NCBI RefSeq assembly: GCF_003144245.1
Contig: NW_020289979.1
Span: forward strand, 310,001 to 374,000
Origin: Jaminaea rosea
Taxonomy: Eukaryota; Basidiomycota; Exobasidiomycetes; Microstromatales
Reading direction: 5' to 3'
Length of the DNA stretch: 64,000 bases
Both the position numbers and the translations under genes were made by a program. Shown one piece after another: positions 43,158 to 54,956 of the stretch. Below the pieces are notes generated by a model that had not been told where the DNA came from, did no database searches, and saw only the letters and a program-made list of their open reading frames with translations. How positions within the stretch are numbered: the stretch's first letter is position 1; every line of letters starts with the position of its first letter.

Positions 43158-45230
43158 TTAGTGTGACTGTGAGTACCATTGCTGCTGCTGTTGGGAAGCA
43201 TGATGCTGTTGTTGTTGCTGTTGTTGTTGCTGCTGCTGCTGGGATTGCTGACGATGCTGTTGTTGCAGTTGGTTAATCTCGTCCGTGGATAGATTCCAAG
43301 AGGGATCATGCTGATCTGGAGCAATTACTGCAGCACCCATTGGCATCCAGTGTCCTTGCTCGCCGCTCTGCGAGTTCGCCAACATGGTCATCCTTTGGAT
43401 GTCCCTGTTTGCGTGCTCGCGAGGGCCGATCGATTGGTATTGGTCCTGGTAATGATGAGGGGCAACAAGATGCTGCTCGAGCGATGCGCTCGTGCCCGGA
43501 CCCGCTGCCGAGTCGCTCAGAGTCCTGAGTGGTGCTGCCGCGCTTGCATCCCGGTCACGTAGCGTCATCATGAACGGACGCTGTTGCATCATCATCGTTG
43601 GTGACGCCCGCGCCGAGACGCTGACGCTACTGTCACGGCTACTGTTCTTGCTGCTGGCAATGGCACCTGAGGGCGGGTCCATGCTGGTGGTGATGTTGCT
43701 GAGTGCCGGACCGCCTCCAAAGACATCGGCCTTCGCGGCCCGGAAGCCTGTGACGTCAAGGGACCGTTGTTTGTTAATGCCTCTGAAGGACGGAGCATTC
43801 GCAGACAGCATATCGCCGGAAGACGACGACGGGAAACCGACCATTGCATGTACTTCGGACGCGGTGCTCGGGCGCGTGCTGCCAGCGCCTCGACTTCCAC
43901 CGCTGGCGCCGCCTCGCTTTGCCTTGGATCCAGGTCCTCTTGCTACGCACCAGGGATCCTGCGCCGCCGTTGATCCGATGGCGGATAGCGATGATGAATT
44001 CGAGGACGAGGCCGAGCTGGGACGGTGGCGCTGCTGTTGATGTTGAGCCGTCGCACGAGCCGTGGCCGCAGCGGCATTGATGGCTGCTTCTCGCGACGCC
44101 TCGTCGTTTGCGGACCTTCTCCTGACCCTGCTGGGAATGAAGTGCAGTCCCTGAGCGGCTAACAGCTCCTTCTCCTTCTTGCTCGGTGGGCCCCGCTTCC
44201 TGAGCGTATCAGTCGTAGCGCACTGCTTGCCCAACGACAGGCACTTTCCGCAGGTGGGTTTCTGGCGATCACAGCGAATCTTGCGCTTGCGACAATAGTC
44301 ACAGGCCGCCACACCTTCCTTTGAGTCGGAGGAACGACTACGGAGCCGCTTGAGCATCTCGTCTGCTCGGGCTTGGTCCGAGAGGGGGTGGAGGGATGTA
44401 GGTGAGGAGAGGGAGGATGACAACGACGTGCTAGTCAAGTCCGGGAAGTGCATGTCGCCGCTTTGTGATGTTGGAGAGGGGTCGACGCTGTCTATGCTGC
44501 TGCTGTCGTCCATGAGGTGGCTGCCGGCTGATGACACTCTTCTGATGTGAGGAGAGTTCGGGTGGGATGGGCCGGTGAGACCGCTGAGGGTCAAGCTAGG
44601 CATACTGTTGCCGGAGTCCATCGAGCGGACCAGGGCAGGGGCAAAAGAGGTAGGCAGAGAGGTCAGGACTGAGCTGGTGGGGACCGTAGCCGAGGCGGGA
44701 GCGCTGGAGACGTCGCCCATCCGATAATCTTGCATGCTTTCCATGTCGAGGGAAGGGCCATAGTAGGGCGAAGAATGCTGGCGTAGCAGACCGTCACTCG
44801 TGCCGTGGCTGCTGTGCGGTGACGGCTGGTAGCTGTGTGAATGGCCCCAAGTAGAGGGAGGCGCGGGAGCTGGTGGCGCTGCGATGTTGGTGCGAACATC
44901 ATGATGCGGGTGATACCCTGGCTCTCGCATGTCATTCTGCTGCATTGCCGCGGTGAAGTGCAAAGCTGTGGGCGATGGTACGGCCGTACCTGACGAGGCA
45001 AAGTGCGACGGAGCGTACGGTGCCGGAAGGCCCTGGTGTGAGTCGTGATGCCAACTGTCATGCTCTTCCTGGTAGAAAGGGAACGTCTCGCTCTGGTGCA
45101 AGGGAGGGAAGGCATTGTGAGCGTGCCCAGCAGACGAAGACGTCTGGGCAGCCGTGCCAGCCGTGGCTGCACCGCCGTGTGGGTGATTGCGAGAGGACTC
45201 AGCTGAACCTGGCCAGCCAGGGTTGCTCAT
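43158..45230 (-). CDS. Zn2Cys6 zinc-cluster transcription factor
   Basis: Single exon, 690 residues from the ATG at 45230. The frame is open upstream to 45575, but that part looks like leader. Gal4-type fungal regulators bind DNA through a binuclear zinc cluster. Seen: the six-Cys cluster at about residues 306-333, CDYCRKRKIRCDRQKPTCGKC then LSLGKQC, followed by a basic linker RKRGPPSKKEKELL. The cluster is central rather than N-terminal. Around it are His/Ser/Pro-rich regions, and the C-terminus ends in a long Gln/His run (CAG/CAA repeat, about 43165-43275). No fungal-specific middle homology domain is obvious. Target genes are unknown. More than 2 kb of gene-free DNA lies upstream, consistent with a strongly regulated gene. 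Confidence 0.85.
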   Translation of the reverse strand: MSNPGWPGSAESSRNHPHGGAATAGTAAQTSSSAGHAHNAFPPLHQSETFPFYQEEHDSWHHDSHQGLPAPYAPSHFASSGTAVPSPTALHFTAAMQQNDMREPGYHPHHDVRTNIAAPPAPAPPSTWGHSHSYQPSPHSSHGTSDGLLRQHSSPYYGPSLDMESMQDYRMGDVSSAPASATVPTSSVLTSLPTSFAPALVRSMDSGNSMPSLTLSGLTGPSHPNSPHIRRVSSAGSHLMDDSSSIDSVDPSPTSQSGDMHFPDLTSTSLSSSLSSPTSLHPLSDQARADEMLKRLRSRSSDSKEGVAACDYCRKRKIRCDRQKPTCGKCLSLGKQCATTDTLRKRGPPSKKEKELLAAQGLHFIPSRVRRRSANDEASREAAINAAAATARATAQHQQQRHRPSSASSSNSSSLSAIGSTAAQDPWCVARGPGSKAKRGGASGGSRGAGSTRPSTASEVHAMVGFPSSSSGDMLSANAPSFRGINKQRSLDVTGFRAAKADVFGGGPALSNITTSMDPPSGAIASSKNSSRDSSVSVSARASPTMMMQQRPFMMTLRDRDASAAAPLRTLSDSAAGPGTSASLEQHLVAPHHYQDQYQSIGPREHANRDIQRMTMLANSQSGEQGHWMPMGAAVIAPDQHDPSWNLSTDEINQLQQQHRQQSQQQQQQQQQQQQHHASQQQQQWYSQSH

Positions 45231-47548
45231 CCTCCCAACGGCTCCAAAGGCGCAAAGAATGACGGCGAGAGGGAGGTGCGAGCCGGTTGAAGGCGGGCAC
45301 GATATGGAGGCGTTTGCGTGCAATGAGTGTACACCACCTCCTTTTCGGGGGATGGATTTGAGAGCGAGACCCGGCCGAGTCGGCTCGACGCGATCCTTAT
45401 TTGGACCTTGGATAAGGGTAAGCCTGCGGGAGTTTGAGCAGCGCTGAAGTTGAGCCTTCGTTGTTGCTAGAAGAGAGAGAGGAAGGGACGGTAAGAAGTG
45501 CTCGCTGCGTTTGGCAACAACAAGGAGGGCGCCTGTAATTCTTCGCCTGCCCTGCTCAGGGTTCTGGGCAGACAAGGGGACAGGAGACTGGCTAACGGCC
45601 GGTCGGCGAACGGACCGAATCTTGACAGCGAGCTAACCGCTGATAGCGAGTAGCCGGTCAGCACGCAAGCAAAGCGAAACGCAAAGCGGTCCCGTGGTCT
45701 GGACAAGTGTGAGCCGGCGATAGTCTGGATTGGGCGTGCGACGATCGAGGTAGGCTGTCAAGAGCGAGGAGGGACAAGCAGAGGGCGGGGTACGGAGAAA
45801 GAGAGAAAGCGCCCGCTGCAAAGCGGGTCTCTGGTCTCTGCCTCTGCGTGTAGTTCGTACATTGTGCCCGTGCGCTAAGGCTAGCTAGCTCCGACGGTCT
45901 TCGCAGTATATGTCTGGACGCACAGTAAGCTCGGCGCTCTCGCATTGCCGGAATGCCACGGGCGGCTAGACGATGTTCAGTGTGCCTTCTTTCTTTCGCC
46001 ATACGAAGCGAGAGGAGGGAAGGCCAAAGGGGGGTCTTTGGCATTGCGCGAATTGAGGCGCGACTGTACGAGAAGCAGCGGCGGCGCCGCCTGCGTCGCA
46101 CTTGTAGTTGGCGCACCTGATCGAGCAATCGCCCCGTGCACAATCAAGGGTTGGGCTGCAAGAAATGACACGATGGAGAGAAAGGCGCAGTGACCTCACG
46201 AAGCGCCTCCCCTCTCGTGTTTTCTCAACTCAGGTTTCAGACTGCGACGTTCCGATGTATCTTCCGATGATTGCCGCTGCACGAAGTAGCCTCTAGGCGA
46301 GAGGGCGCAGGTGCGACCCGCCTGCAGCGGGCTTCGCCGCTGTCTCCAAAAGCCGCGGCCCCGTGGCTGCAACTGCGCCCTTGTCGCCTCGATTGGCGAT
46401 GCAACGATGGTCTCAAGACGCCAAGGGCAAGCTCACTCGGCATCGTCAGCGGAACTACAACAATGGCTGAGCCAGCGGGCTGTCATGGCTCGTGAGCATC
46501 AACTCAGTGCAGTGCTCTGGCGGCCAACACGGCTGATGCTGAGAAGGAGTCGCTCTCATCTGAGCCATCGTCATCAATGAACGTCGAGATCAGCCAAGTC
46601 AGCTCGCGAAGGGGAGAAAGGCAGGGGAGCGAGCTAGCGAGCCCGCAGCTGGATCAGCGGGCCCGCGATACCGCCAAGGCGAGTGCCGAAACGAGGGTGA
46701 GAGCGAGGGTCATAAGCGGCGGAGCAGCGGAGTGACACCATCTCACGACCCCTGTGACGACGACGATCGAGCGTCCGCCTGTGGCGCGACGTCTTTGCGG
46801 TCTCCCGCTCGAGAACCTTGTGTCGTTCAACACAGGAAAAACAATGAGCCGCCCATTCCTGCCGTGCGCACCGCTCTTTCGTCACCAAATGCTGATTGGA
46901 CGTCTCGGGGCCGTCAATTGTCACCCCCTTATCTGGCTGGCAGCCTCAGTGGCGGTCGGCAAACACGGAGCGAGAAGAACAGAGCAAGGCACGGCCCTTT
47001 CTCTAAGCGTCGCCGCCTCGCAGCATCGATGCATCGCAGTTTCGTCGCCTACGCCCAAATGGCACCCGTCCACTGGACAGGCTTAGGAATCGCCGTGTGA
47101 TGAAGAGGGCGATTGGACGAGGACGGAACCAGGGATATGGATCAAGGCATCACCTGCGTCTAGTGCATGACATGACGACCGGCGGCGATGATGGTGATCT
47201 GGCCATTTCGAGGAGTGGCTTGCTGACTCTGGCAGGCAGGGTATGATGAGGCTTTTCTGGGATCTTGCAGCTGCGTCGCCCTGCCCTGTACACATGCACT
47301 TCCATGCGATTGATTGCATGGGAATATGCGATGCGATGACAAAGGCCCGGCCATATCTGAAAGCGCGCCGACTCAAGAGTTGCAGGAGATTCCGGAGCGA
47401 AACAAGCCGGAGCGGCGATTCGAAGAATCTTGGCTCCGTTCCGTGCTCTCAATCGTCAGTCCGTCCTCCCTTGACGCCGCCAAATGAGATTTCGACGTTG
47501 CGGCTCGCAGCACAATTCGACATTTCCAATAGCCCGGCGACGACCAAG
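45231..47548. promoter_or_regulatory. Long gene-free region between divergent TF and DPH1
   Basis: 2.3 kb with no supported gene, the largest gap in the window. Both strands carry scattered short open frames with ATGs, unlike the ATG-free NOT1 leader. It probably holds a long promoter and leader for the zinc-cluster factor. A frame leading into DPH1 is open from 47243, but its first 100 residues look like translated leader. No tRNA, hairpin or tandem array recognised. Confidence 0.45.
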
Positions 47549-49360
47549 ATGGCAGGCTGCCACGACGGCAAGGACGGTACGAACGGCTGCGGCTGCTCAA
47601 CATCACAAACGAGTGCTTCTGAGCCGCGACGACGCTTCGCCAAGGCTGCCTCGACCTCGGCTGCGGTCCCCGCCGACATCCTGGAAGATGAGGCTCTGAA
47701 TGCAGCAATTGCCTCGATCCTCCCGCCCAATTACAACTTCGAGATTCACAAGACAATCCACCACGTTCGTCGTAATGGTGCGACTTGTGTAGCCCTGCAG
47801 ATGCCCGAGGGTTTGACTCTCTGGGCTACGGGGATAGCTGATATAGTGGAGACATTCACCGAGGCCACCACGGTCATCATGGGGGATGTGACGTATGGAG
47901 CGTGCTGCGTAGACGACTACACCGCCATGGCGCTAGGATGCGATATGCTGGTACACTATGGCCACAGTTGCTTAGTACCGGTGGATCAGACGGCCATCAA
48001 GACGCTGTACGTCTTTGTCGAGATTGCAATCGATCCGGGACACTTGGCCAAGACGGTGCGCGCCAACTTTCCTAGTGAGAGGGAGGCATTCAGGGCAAGA
48101 ATACTGGGAGGATCGCAGGGTAAAGAGGGAGAGACACAGCCTGACGAGTCTGCATTGAATCAAATGGCAAAGGTCCAGATCGGAGTCGAGGAAGAAGGAG
48201 TACATGCGAGGATACAGCCTAGCCAGGGAAAGGCTGCCGATAGACCAACACACTTGGCTCTCGTTGGGACCGTGCAGTTCATCAATGCTCTGCACAGCTT
48301 ACAAGACGCCCTCGAAGCAAGCATCGAGCCAAATGACAGCGCCGAGCAAGCGCAACGTCTGCTCTTGACGTCTGGCGAGCCATCGGCCGCCTCTCCATCA
48401 GCCATCCCTTTCCCCCTCCCTGCTCTCGGCCGCTACACGGTCACCATTCCGCAAATCAAGCCTCTATCACCTGGCGAGACCCTAGGCTGCACCTCTCCGC
48501 GCTTGCCTTCAGATGTGGACGGGGTCATCTACGTAGGGGACGGACGCTTCCACCTCGAGAGTGTCATGATTGCCAACCCGCGCCTCCCGGCTTTCCGATA
48601 CGACCCGTATACCAAGCGCTTTGTCAGGGAGCTGTACGACCATGCCGAAATGAGAAAGACGAGGGGGGAGGCAGTCAGGAGGGCGAAGGAGGCACTACCC
48701 TCCGGAAAGCAGGACGTCGTGGCGCACGGGCCGGCAGAAGCAGAGAGCAACGGCGACAAGAAGGTGTCAGTCATGTCTGCTTCAGCACCCGAGGCAAATG
48801 CCTGGGGCTTAATCCTCGGCACCCTCGGACGACAAGGCTCCCTCTCCGTCCTCTCGCACTTGTCCTCCCTCGTCGGCCCACGCGCCTCCTTCGTTCCCAT
48901 CCTGCTTTCCGAGCTCTCACCCTTCAAGCTCTCCCTCTTCAACCGATACGATGCAACGTCCCTCTCCACCTTCGTTCAGACCTCCTGCCCTCGCTTGAGC
49001 ATCGACTGGGGGTCTGCATTCGATCGACCTCTGCTCAGCCCGTATGAGGCAGCAGTCGCTCTGGGAAGGACGGAAGGATGGGAAGTGGAGAAGGCCGAGA
49101 AGCGGAGACTGGGAATGAGGAGGGACGTTGCCAAGGCGCAGGAGGAGGAGCAAGAAGAAGAGGTCGGACGAGAGGAGGGAGGCGACTACCCGATGGACTT
49201 CTATGCTGACGACTCGAGAGGCCCCTGGACTCCCAGACACGGGAGGGGAATGGCAGCGAGGAAGAAGGCGCCTGGGGCCACGTCGAATCGCGAGCTGCTC
49301 AAGGCGAGGATGAGGGAGGCACAGGCCAAGAGAGCGGCGGCGGCGGCAACGGCAGCGTGA
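47549..49360 (+). CDS. DPH1: Diphthamide synthesis enzyme subunit DPH1
   Basis: Single exon, 603 residues from the ATG at 47549. Dph1-Dph2 is a radical SAM-like iron-sulfur enzyme that transfers the 3-amino-3-carboxypropyl group of SAM to a His of eEF2, the first step of diphthamide synthesis. Seen: [28 protein letters not shown], then the three cluster Cys regions: [15 protein letters not shown] (about 119), [12 protein letters not shown] (about 313) and [14 protein letters not shown] (about 478). [17 protein letters not shown] and LGTLGRQGS are also present. The spacing between the first two Cys is about 190 residues, larger than in yeast or human, owing to a polar insert. The N-terminus has a Cys/Gly-rich stretch ([13 protein letters not shown]), and the C-terminus is Lys/Arg/Glu-rich. 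An upstream in-frame ATG at 47243 is less likely. Confidence 0.93.
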   Translation: MAGCHDGKDGTNGCGCSTSQTSASEPRRRFAKAASTSAAVPADILEDEALNAAIASILPPNYNFEIHKTIHHVRRNGATCVALQMPEGLTLWATGIADIVETFTEATTVIMGDVTYGACCVDDYTAMALGCDMLVHYGHSCLVPVDQTAIKTLYVFVEIAIDPGHLAKTVRANFPSEREAFRARILGGSQGKEGETQPDESALNQMAKVQIGVEEEGVHARIQPSQGKAADRPTHLALVGTVQFINALHSLQDALEASIEPNDSAEQAQRLLLTSGEPSAASPSAIPFPLPALGRYTVTIPQIKPLSPGETLGCTSPRLPSDVDGVIYVGDGRFHLESVMIANPRLPAFRYDPYTKRFVRELYDHAEMRKTRGEAVRRAKEALPSGKQDVVAHGPAEAESNGDKKVSVMSASAPEANAWGLILGTLGRQGSLSVLSHLSSLVGPRASFVPILLSELSPFKLSLFNRYDATSLSTFVQTSCPRLSIDWGSAFDRPLLSPYEAAVALGRTEGWEVEKAEKRRLGMRRDVAKAQEEEQEEEVGREEGGDYPMDFYADDSRGPWTPRHGRGMAARKKAPGATSNRELLKARMREAQAKRAAAAATAA

Positions 49361-49468
49361 CCTCTAGTCTCCAGCACGGACCCACATCATCTTGTATATC
49401 ATCAGAGACATCTCCATTACGAATGCGCACGCCTGTACATCTCTGTTTGCTCACGAAGCTCAAGTCGC

Positions 49469-50337
49469 TCAGGCAGTCCAGAGCTTGGCGCAGAGCTCTG
49501 TGAGTCCGACATCGTCTGGGCGAGAGGAGAAAGAGGGACGGCGTGAGTTGGGCTATAGGCTATACCTGCCGACGCACAGACACCTGAGCACTTACTCGTC
49601 TGCATCTCGTAAAGACCCGCAATGGCGCCCACTGCGGCGACACGGATGCCCCAAGGCCAGATACGGCCGGCGATGGGGAACTTCCTCTTGTGCAGGTAGT
49701 CATTGAAGATGGAGTCGAAGCCTGCAGAGTGAGGAGAGGGAGAAGGTGAGAATGTAAAGGTCAGCAAGAGATCAGGACTGTCATGAGGTATGGGAAGGTG
49801 CCTCTATCGTATGGCAAGCGTGCTGAAACAACAGGAGACGGTGCAGAAGCGGCCTCATCCCTGGACGACGTGCTTCGCAACGTGCCTGCTCTGCATCTCT
49901 TTGAGCCTCTTCAATGGCCATGCCTTACTCGCTCACGAGAATGGCCACTGCCACGTCGCCGCTAACAACGCCCACGTCGCCGCTTACAACGTCTCGCCAT
50001 ACTTACCGATATGACTGTGCGCCACCAAGCTCAAACCAAGCGCAGCGTCCAGCACACCGCTCGCTCCGTGCTTCGCAAACGCAACAGCCGTCAGGGGCAA
50101 GAGTGCGACTGAGATGGCCCTCTCGACAGCCCAGTGCTGATGACCATGAGTCGCATTAGGCGGCGGGTACGTCGTGGGGTCGTTGACCGTCCCCTTGATG
50201 TAGGAGGATGAGGCCGACGCAGAAGGGTGAGAGGCGGGCAGACGGGTGGTAGTCTGGAAAGGGCGGATCAGGAGGCGCGATGATGATGAAGGGGCCGAAG
50301 TTGAGGCACGAAGCCCGAGCCCGGTACGGAAGGACAT
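49469..50337 (-). CDS. SDH4: Succinate dehydrogenase membrane anchor subunit (CybS)
   Basis: Three exons, 50337-50007, 49721-49596 and 49515-49469, with introns of 285 and 80 bp; product 167 residues. It anchors complex II in the inner mitochondrial membrane and helps bind haem and quinone. Seen: an Arg/Ser-rich presequence (residues 1-45), HGHQHWAVERAISVALLPLTAVAF leading into the first membrane helix, LVAHSHIGFDSIFNDYLHKRK (haem-ligand His region, crossing intron 1), then a third helix and the short C-terminus NDVGLTELCAKLWTA. All phases agree. The 285-bp intron is much longer than others in this window. Yeast has the paralogue names SDH4/SHH4, which cannot be separated here. Confidence 0.93.
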
Positions 50338-50757
50338 GATGGGTGACGGGTGAGCGGTGGTGGTGGTAGTGTTGGTAAGTTGTGTTGAATGCAGCAAGCG
50401 ACGATGATCGATGTCGTCGAGGCAGGCGGAGCGCGGAGCACGGAGCCCAGGGCGGGGCGGGGCGAGGCGAGGCGAGGCGAGTGGGCAGCAGAGCGATTGA
50501 TCAGCAGCGCTCCTCTCCCGGCCACCTCCCGCCCTGTCCGCCGGGCCTCGTTGGCTGGTCCGGCTTTGGCCGGTCGACGCGAGAGCACTACCACAGCAGG
50601 CGACGGTTGCACTCTCGTATTCAAAGCCAATGCTCATTGTTTGGGAGTCTGAAAGAATGATCGTATGATTGACAAGGACGCAATCAAAGAGCCGATTGAG
50701 GCGTGAACAGAGCAGATCTGGATACGATGGATCGCTACTACTGCCTAGGGCAGGCTG
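50338..50757. promoter_or_regulatory. SDH4 upstream region and 3' end of kinase-hydrolase gene
   Basis: 420 bp. A purine/G-rich repeat of GGCGGG and GGCGA units lies at about 50450-50483; it is C-rich on the SDH4 coding strand. No TATA box seen. Confidence 0.45.
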
Positions 50758-53700
50758 CTACGACGAACCGCTTCCCCCTCCTCCTTGCCCAGCCCCGGTA
50801 GGCGTGAACACCCTGGTATGAAGCTCGGCCTGCTGTCGTTCGTACTGATCCATGAGATCCTGAATGGCAGCGTTACTCTTCAACCTCCTCATCTTGGGCC
50901 TAAATGAGTTCCCACCAGCAGCAGGATCATGGAACCGGGCGAGAGCTGGCGCGCCTGATGACTCTTGGGCGCGCATTCCTGCTTGAGCACGTTGTTGCGC
51001 CTCTTCGAGGGAAATGCTGAGCGGGAGCAGAGGGGCCGACGTAGAGGAAGAGGCGGCATCGTGACTCTTGCGTCGCATGGGCTGCGAGGGTGATGCTCCT
51101 TCAGCAGCTTGCCCAACGCGTGTTGAGCCAGCCGCGGCGTCGGCTGCCTCGCGCCTCTTGTCCGTTGCAACGTCGTCATTCTCCATCTCTGTCACGGCAG
51201 AGTCGCCCACACCGAGCGCGGCACCGACTGCTTTGCCTGGTTGAACAGCTGCCGCCACCTTTGAAGAGCGGCGACGATCCCCTTCTGAAGAGCCACGGCG
51301 ATGAAGCTCCCAGTCCTCATCCGAGTCGTCGTCTCCACGACTGCCAGGGACTTTCTTGCTGGCTGTCCCTTCCTTGCCGCTTTTGACTGCAGAGCCGCCG
51401 CCGCCGCCAGAGGGCGTGTCTACCTCTGTGTCACTCTCAGGCTTTCCCTCTTTCCAATCTCCCCTCCTGACTCCAGTGCGAGGCTCGACCTTCTCCCCTT
51501 GCGTGTTGCCCATATTTTCTCTCATCTCCTGATCCATCCTGCCGCGCGCATCCTTGCCAACTTCAGCAGGGGCACGCCCGCCCACCAATCGCTTATCAAG
51601 AGCGGTTCGCACAAAGTGACGACAGCTCTGCAGCGCCTTGCGCGAGGCATCGAGGAATAGGAAGGCCTGGAAGACGTGCACGCAGTCCTCGTAGAGCTCG
51701 TGACGGACCGCTACGCCTGCAAGAGAAGCCTTGTGCGCTAGCAGGGTGACCTCGTCGCGGAGACATTCAGCGTCGCCGCATTGAATGAGTAGCGGGGGCA
51801 GGCCACGCATGTCTCCAAAGAGCGGGGAGGCGTAGGGGTGCGTGATGTACTTGTCGAGATTGTCCCCCAAATAGGCCCGCACTGGATTCATGTGGTCGTG
51901 CGACCCGGGTACGACGAGGTAGTCGTAGGCCGAGTTGGTGTCCCAGCTGTCGCATGACATGGTGAGGTCAACCCATGGACTGAAGAGGATCGCGCCGGAG
52001 GGCAAAGGGTAGCCGTTGTCGCGCAGGTAGTACATGAGGGCCGTGGCGAGCCCACCGCCTGCCGAGTCTGCTCCGAGGACGATGTTGCTGGCGGGGATGC
52101 CGAGGTCGTCTGTCAGCCGGAACCAGGCGGCAACGCAGTCGTGAAGTGGACCAGGGAACTTGCAGCCGGGAGCAAGGCGATAGTTGATGGCGAAGACGCC
52201 TGAGCGAGGAGCGAGGAAGAAGCGTGTCAGCGGTTGCTCTTCCGCCCTTGATGTCGTCGCGTCGCGTACTCACGGCACTCGGTGTACTTGGACAGCGAGA
52301 TGGTCACGGGCCTATGCGTCACAGCCGACATGACAAAGTACGCCCCTCCATGGATGTACAAAATGACCCTCTCTGTCCCCTTTGCCTTGCCACCACGCCA
52401 CTCAGCCTGCAATCGCCTCCAAGTCTGCTTTCCCACGACCCACTCTCCGGTCAGCTCTCTGCTGCCATCCTCCTCAGCGTCTACGTCCTTGAGAAAACCC
52501 TTCAGGTTGCGTTTCTTCACCCTGAAAGTCACCGGTGTAATGAGTCCATCCTTCGGCACGGGCAGGAAAGACGCAAGCTCAAAGAAGCGCTGCATACCAT
52601 CGACGGTAGCAAATTGCGTGTAGCTGGCCGTCTCGCGGAGCAGACGCGTGAAGACGGACATCTCTATTCCCCAAGACTTCTTTGGCGGTCCGTAGATTGC
52701 ATGCGAGGCAACGGCCGAGCCGATGGTGATGCCCTGACTTACCAGCATGGGCAGATACTGCCAGGCTTTGGCGATTGTCATCGGCTCGCGCTCTTTTGGT
52801 GCAACCGTGGTGTCGGTGCGCGCTGATTGCGGAATATTCTGGCCGCGGTATTGGTCAAGCATCGTGGTGAGGGCAGAGTGGAAACCTCCACCGCCGCTGC
52901 GCTGCTTGCGAGACGCTGAACCGGCCGCGGCGCCTGCTGCACCTGCTGGGCGTGTGGTAGCATCTGAGCTGGCCGATTCGGCACCAGGGCTAGAAGGTCG
53001 TGCCGTCGTCTCTGAGCTGGTGCTGGCGCTACGTGAGACGCGCGAGTGAGGCGCGGTTGACCCGACAGGCGGCTGATGAGCTCCACCGCCGCTCGTCTCG
53101 ATGCCTTGCGCAATGGCCTCCGTACCGGGCATACCACGGCGAGGTACGTCCTCTGCACGAGCAAAGTTGCGTCGCCCGCCTCGTCTGGGACCGCCACCAA
53201 ATTCAGGCATGACGACGAGGTCGATGGACATGGCCGAGTCGTCCTTCGTCGCCGCCTTCTGGCGGTTGCGCTCCTCCTCCTCCATACCTTGCGTGCTACC
53301 ACTCGCGCCGCCGGTCTTGATCGTTGCCTGCGATGCTGCAGCCAGATCGTCTTGTCGCACCTCGTCATTTGCCAGCTCCTGCTCCGTCGATGAGAGGTGT
53401 AGGTGCGTCGCAGCTCGAAGTAGCCTGGACAGGTGGTCAGTCGACGTCTCGTCGGCAGAGTGCTCAGTGCGCAGGTCGTGGAGGCGCTGAAGATAGTGGA
53501 CCGCTTCAATGGCAGTGACGGCCTTTGCGACCTTCTGGCGCGCCGTGAGCCCCTTTAGAGCGTTCTCCTTCAGGCAGGCGCCTCGATGCTCGTCTTTGAC
53601 GTTGAGCGGCGGCAGTTCGCGTAGCCACGGGTGGGCGAGGGCTTGCTTGGCGGTCATGCGCTTCTCGGCGGGACAGAGGCATTTTCGGATGAAGTCCTTT

Positions 53701-54956
53701 GCCGTATCGCTGATGTCACTCCAGTACTCGGGCTCGAAGACGACTTTCATCTTGACGATCTCCTGGAAGAGGGTAGGCTGGTCCTCGCCATAGAAGGGCG
53801 TGTAGCCAGCCAAGAGGCAGTAGGCGATGACGCCGCTGGACCAGATATCGACTGCTGAGCCATAGCCTTTGCCGAGTAACACCTCAGGCGAGACATATTG
53901 AGGCGATCCGCACGCGGTCATGAGCAAGCCCTCCTCGGGGATGAAGCGCGACAGGCCAAAGTCAGAGATGGCGATGTCGCTCGGGTCTCCCTTGTCTCTG
54001 AGCAAGATATTCTCCGGCTTGAGGTCGCGGTGGATGACGTCGTGCTTGTGCAGATAATCGACGCCTTCGAAGATCTGCTTGACGATGTGGCGTGCGTCGA
54101 GCTCGTTATAGTGCACCTTCTCGACGAGGCGATCAAAGAGCTCGCCGCCGCGACAGAGGTCGGTGACGATGAATACGCCTTCCTTTGTCTCGTAAAGGTC
54201 CCACATCTTGATGATGTTGGGATGCTCGACTCGTTCAAGGATCTTGATCTCCTCTCTGCGGCACGAGTGAGCGATGTTCAGTTCAAGGACAGGGTCATGC
54301 GATTGCACAGTCTCGTGCCGCGCACTCACTTGAGCATGTTCTCGCTGTTCTCCTTCAAAGGTCTCTTGGCGATGATCTTGAGCGCCCTATGCTCGCCCGT
54401 GGCTTTCTCTACAACTTCCTTGACGACGGCGAAAGATCCTTGGCCTAGGACGGTCGACAAGACGTTGTACTTCTTAGACAATGGGCCGGGCAAGACGGGA
54501 GTGCCATCGCTCTCGGTCTGGAAGGGAGGGGCAAGAGATTAGTGAAGGCCCCGCGACTCCGAAGTATGATGTTGCACTCACTTCTTTGAACCAGCCTCGA
54601 AAGGCGTGGTGAAGATGATCTTGCAATTGCTGCCCGACCATTCTGACACGCTCCCTACGTTGACCTCTTACGCGGTTGCTCGTCCTCCGTCTCAGAAACT
54701 GGCCAAGCCCTCTAGATCCTTTAGGTTCGAGATCTGCGGCTGCAGCTACAGCTTCGTCGTCTGATTCGTCTCGAGGTACGGAACGGTGAGAGCGGTCGTA
54801 GGCAGGAGGCGAGGGCGATCTCCTGTCGCGAGATCGATGTCGTTCTGGTGCTTCGACCTTCTCTGACTCCCAGACTCCTTCGACTCTTCTAGTAGCTGCG
54901 TTGTTGTTGGATCTTGGAGAGTCTAGATTGGAGTCAGTGTAGTGAACTCGGCTCAT
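50758..54956 (-). CDS. CAMK-type protein kinase fused to HSL-family alpha/beta hydrolase
   Basis: Four exons, 54956-54582, 54517-54330, 54255-52274 and 52199-50758, with GT-AG introns of 64, 74 and 74 bp, all in phase; product 1328 residues. Kinase domain (about 140-410): glycine loop GQGSFAVV (150-157), catalytic ALKIIAK (Lys172), HRDLKPEN (Asp265), DFG (286), activation loop TACGSPQYVSPE. It appears complete and most like Ca2+/calmodulin-dependent kinases, whose usual APE is SPE here. After a Ser/Arg-rich linker comes a hydrolase: oxyanion HGGAYF (about 823), NYRLAPG, nucleophile GADSAGG (Ser894), acid CGDAECLRDE, and His in EDCVHVFQAF. This is the hormone-sensitive-lipase/steryl-deacetylase class. 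A disordered tail follows. One 1982-bp exon carries most of the kinase and the start of the hydrolase without a stop. The fusion is inferred from frame continuity; two overlapping transcripts remain possible. Confidence 0.85.

Noticed and set aside
45231-45575. N-terminal extension of the zinc-cluster factor by 115 residues
   Set aside because: The frame is open, but the sequence is not protein-like and the ATG at 45230 starts the typical composition.
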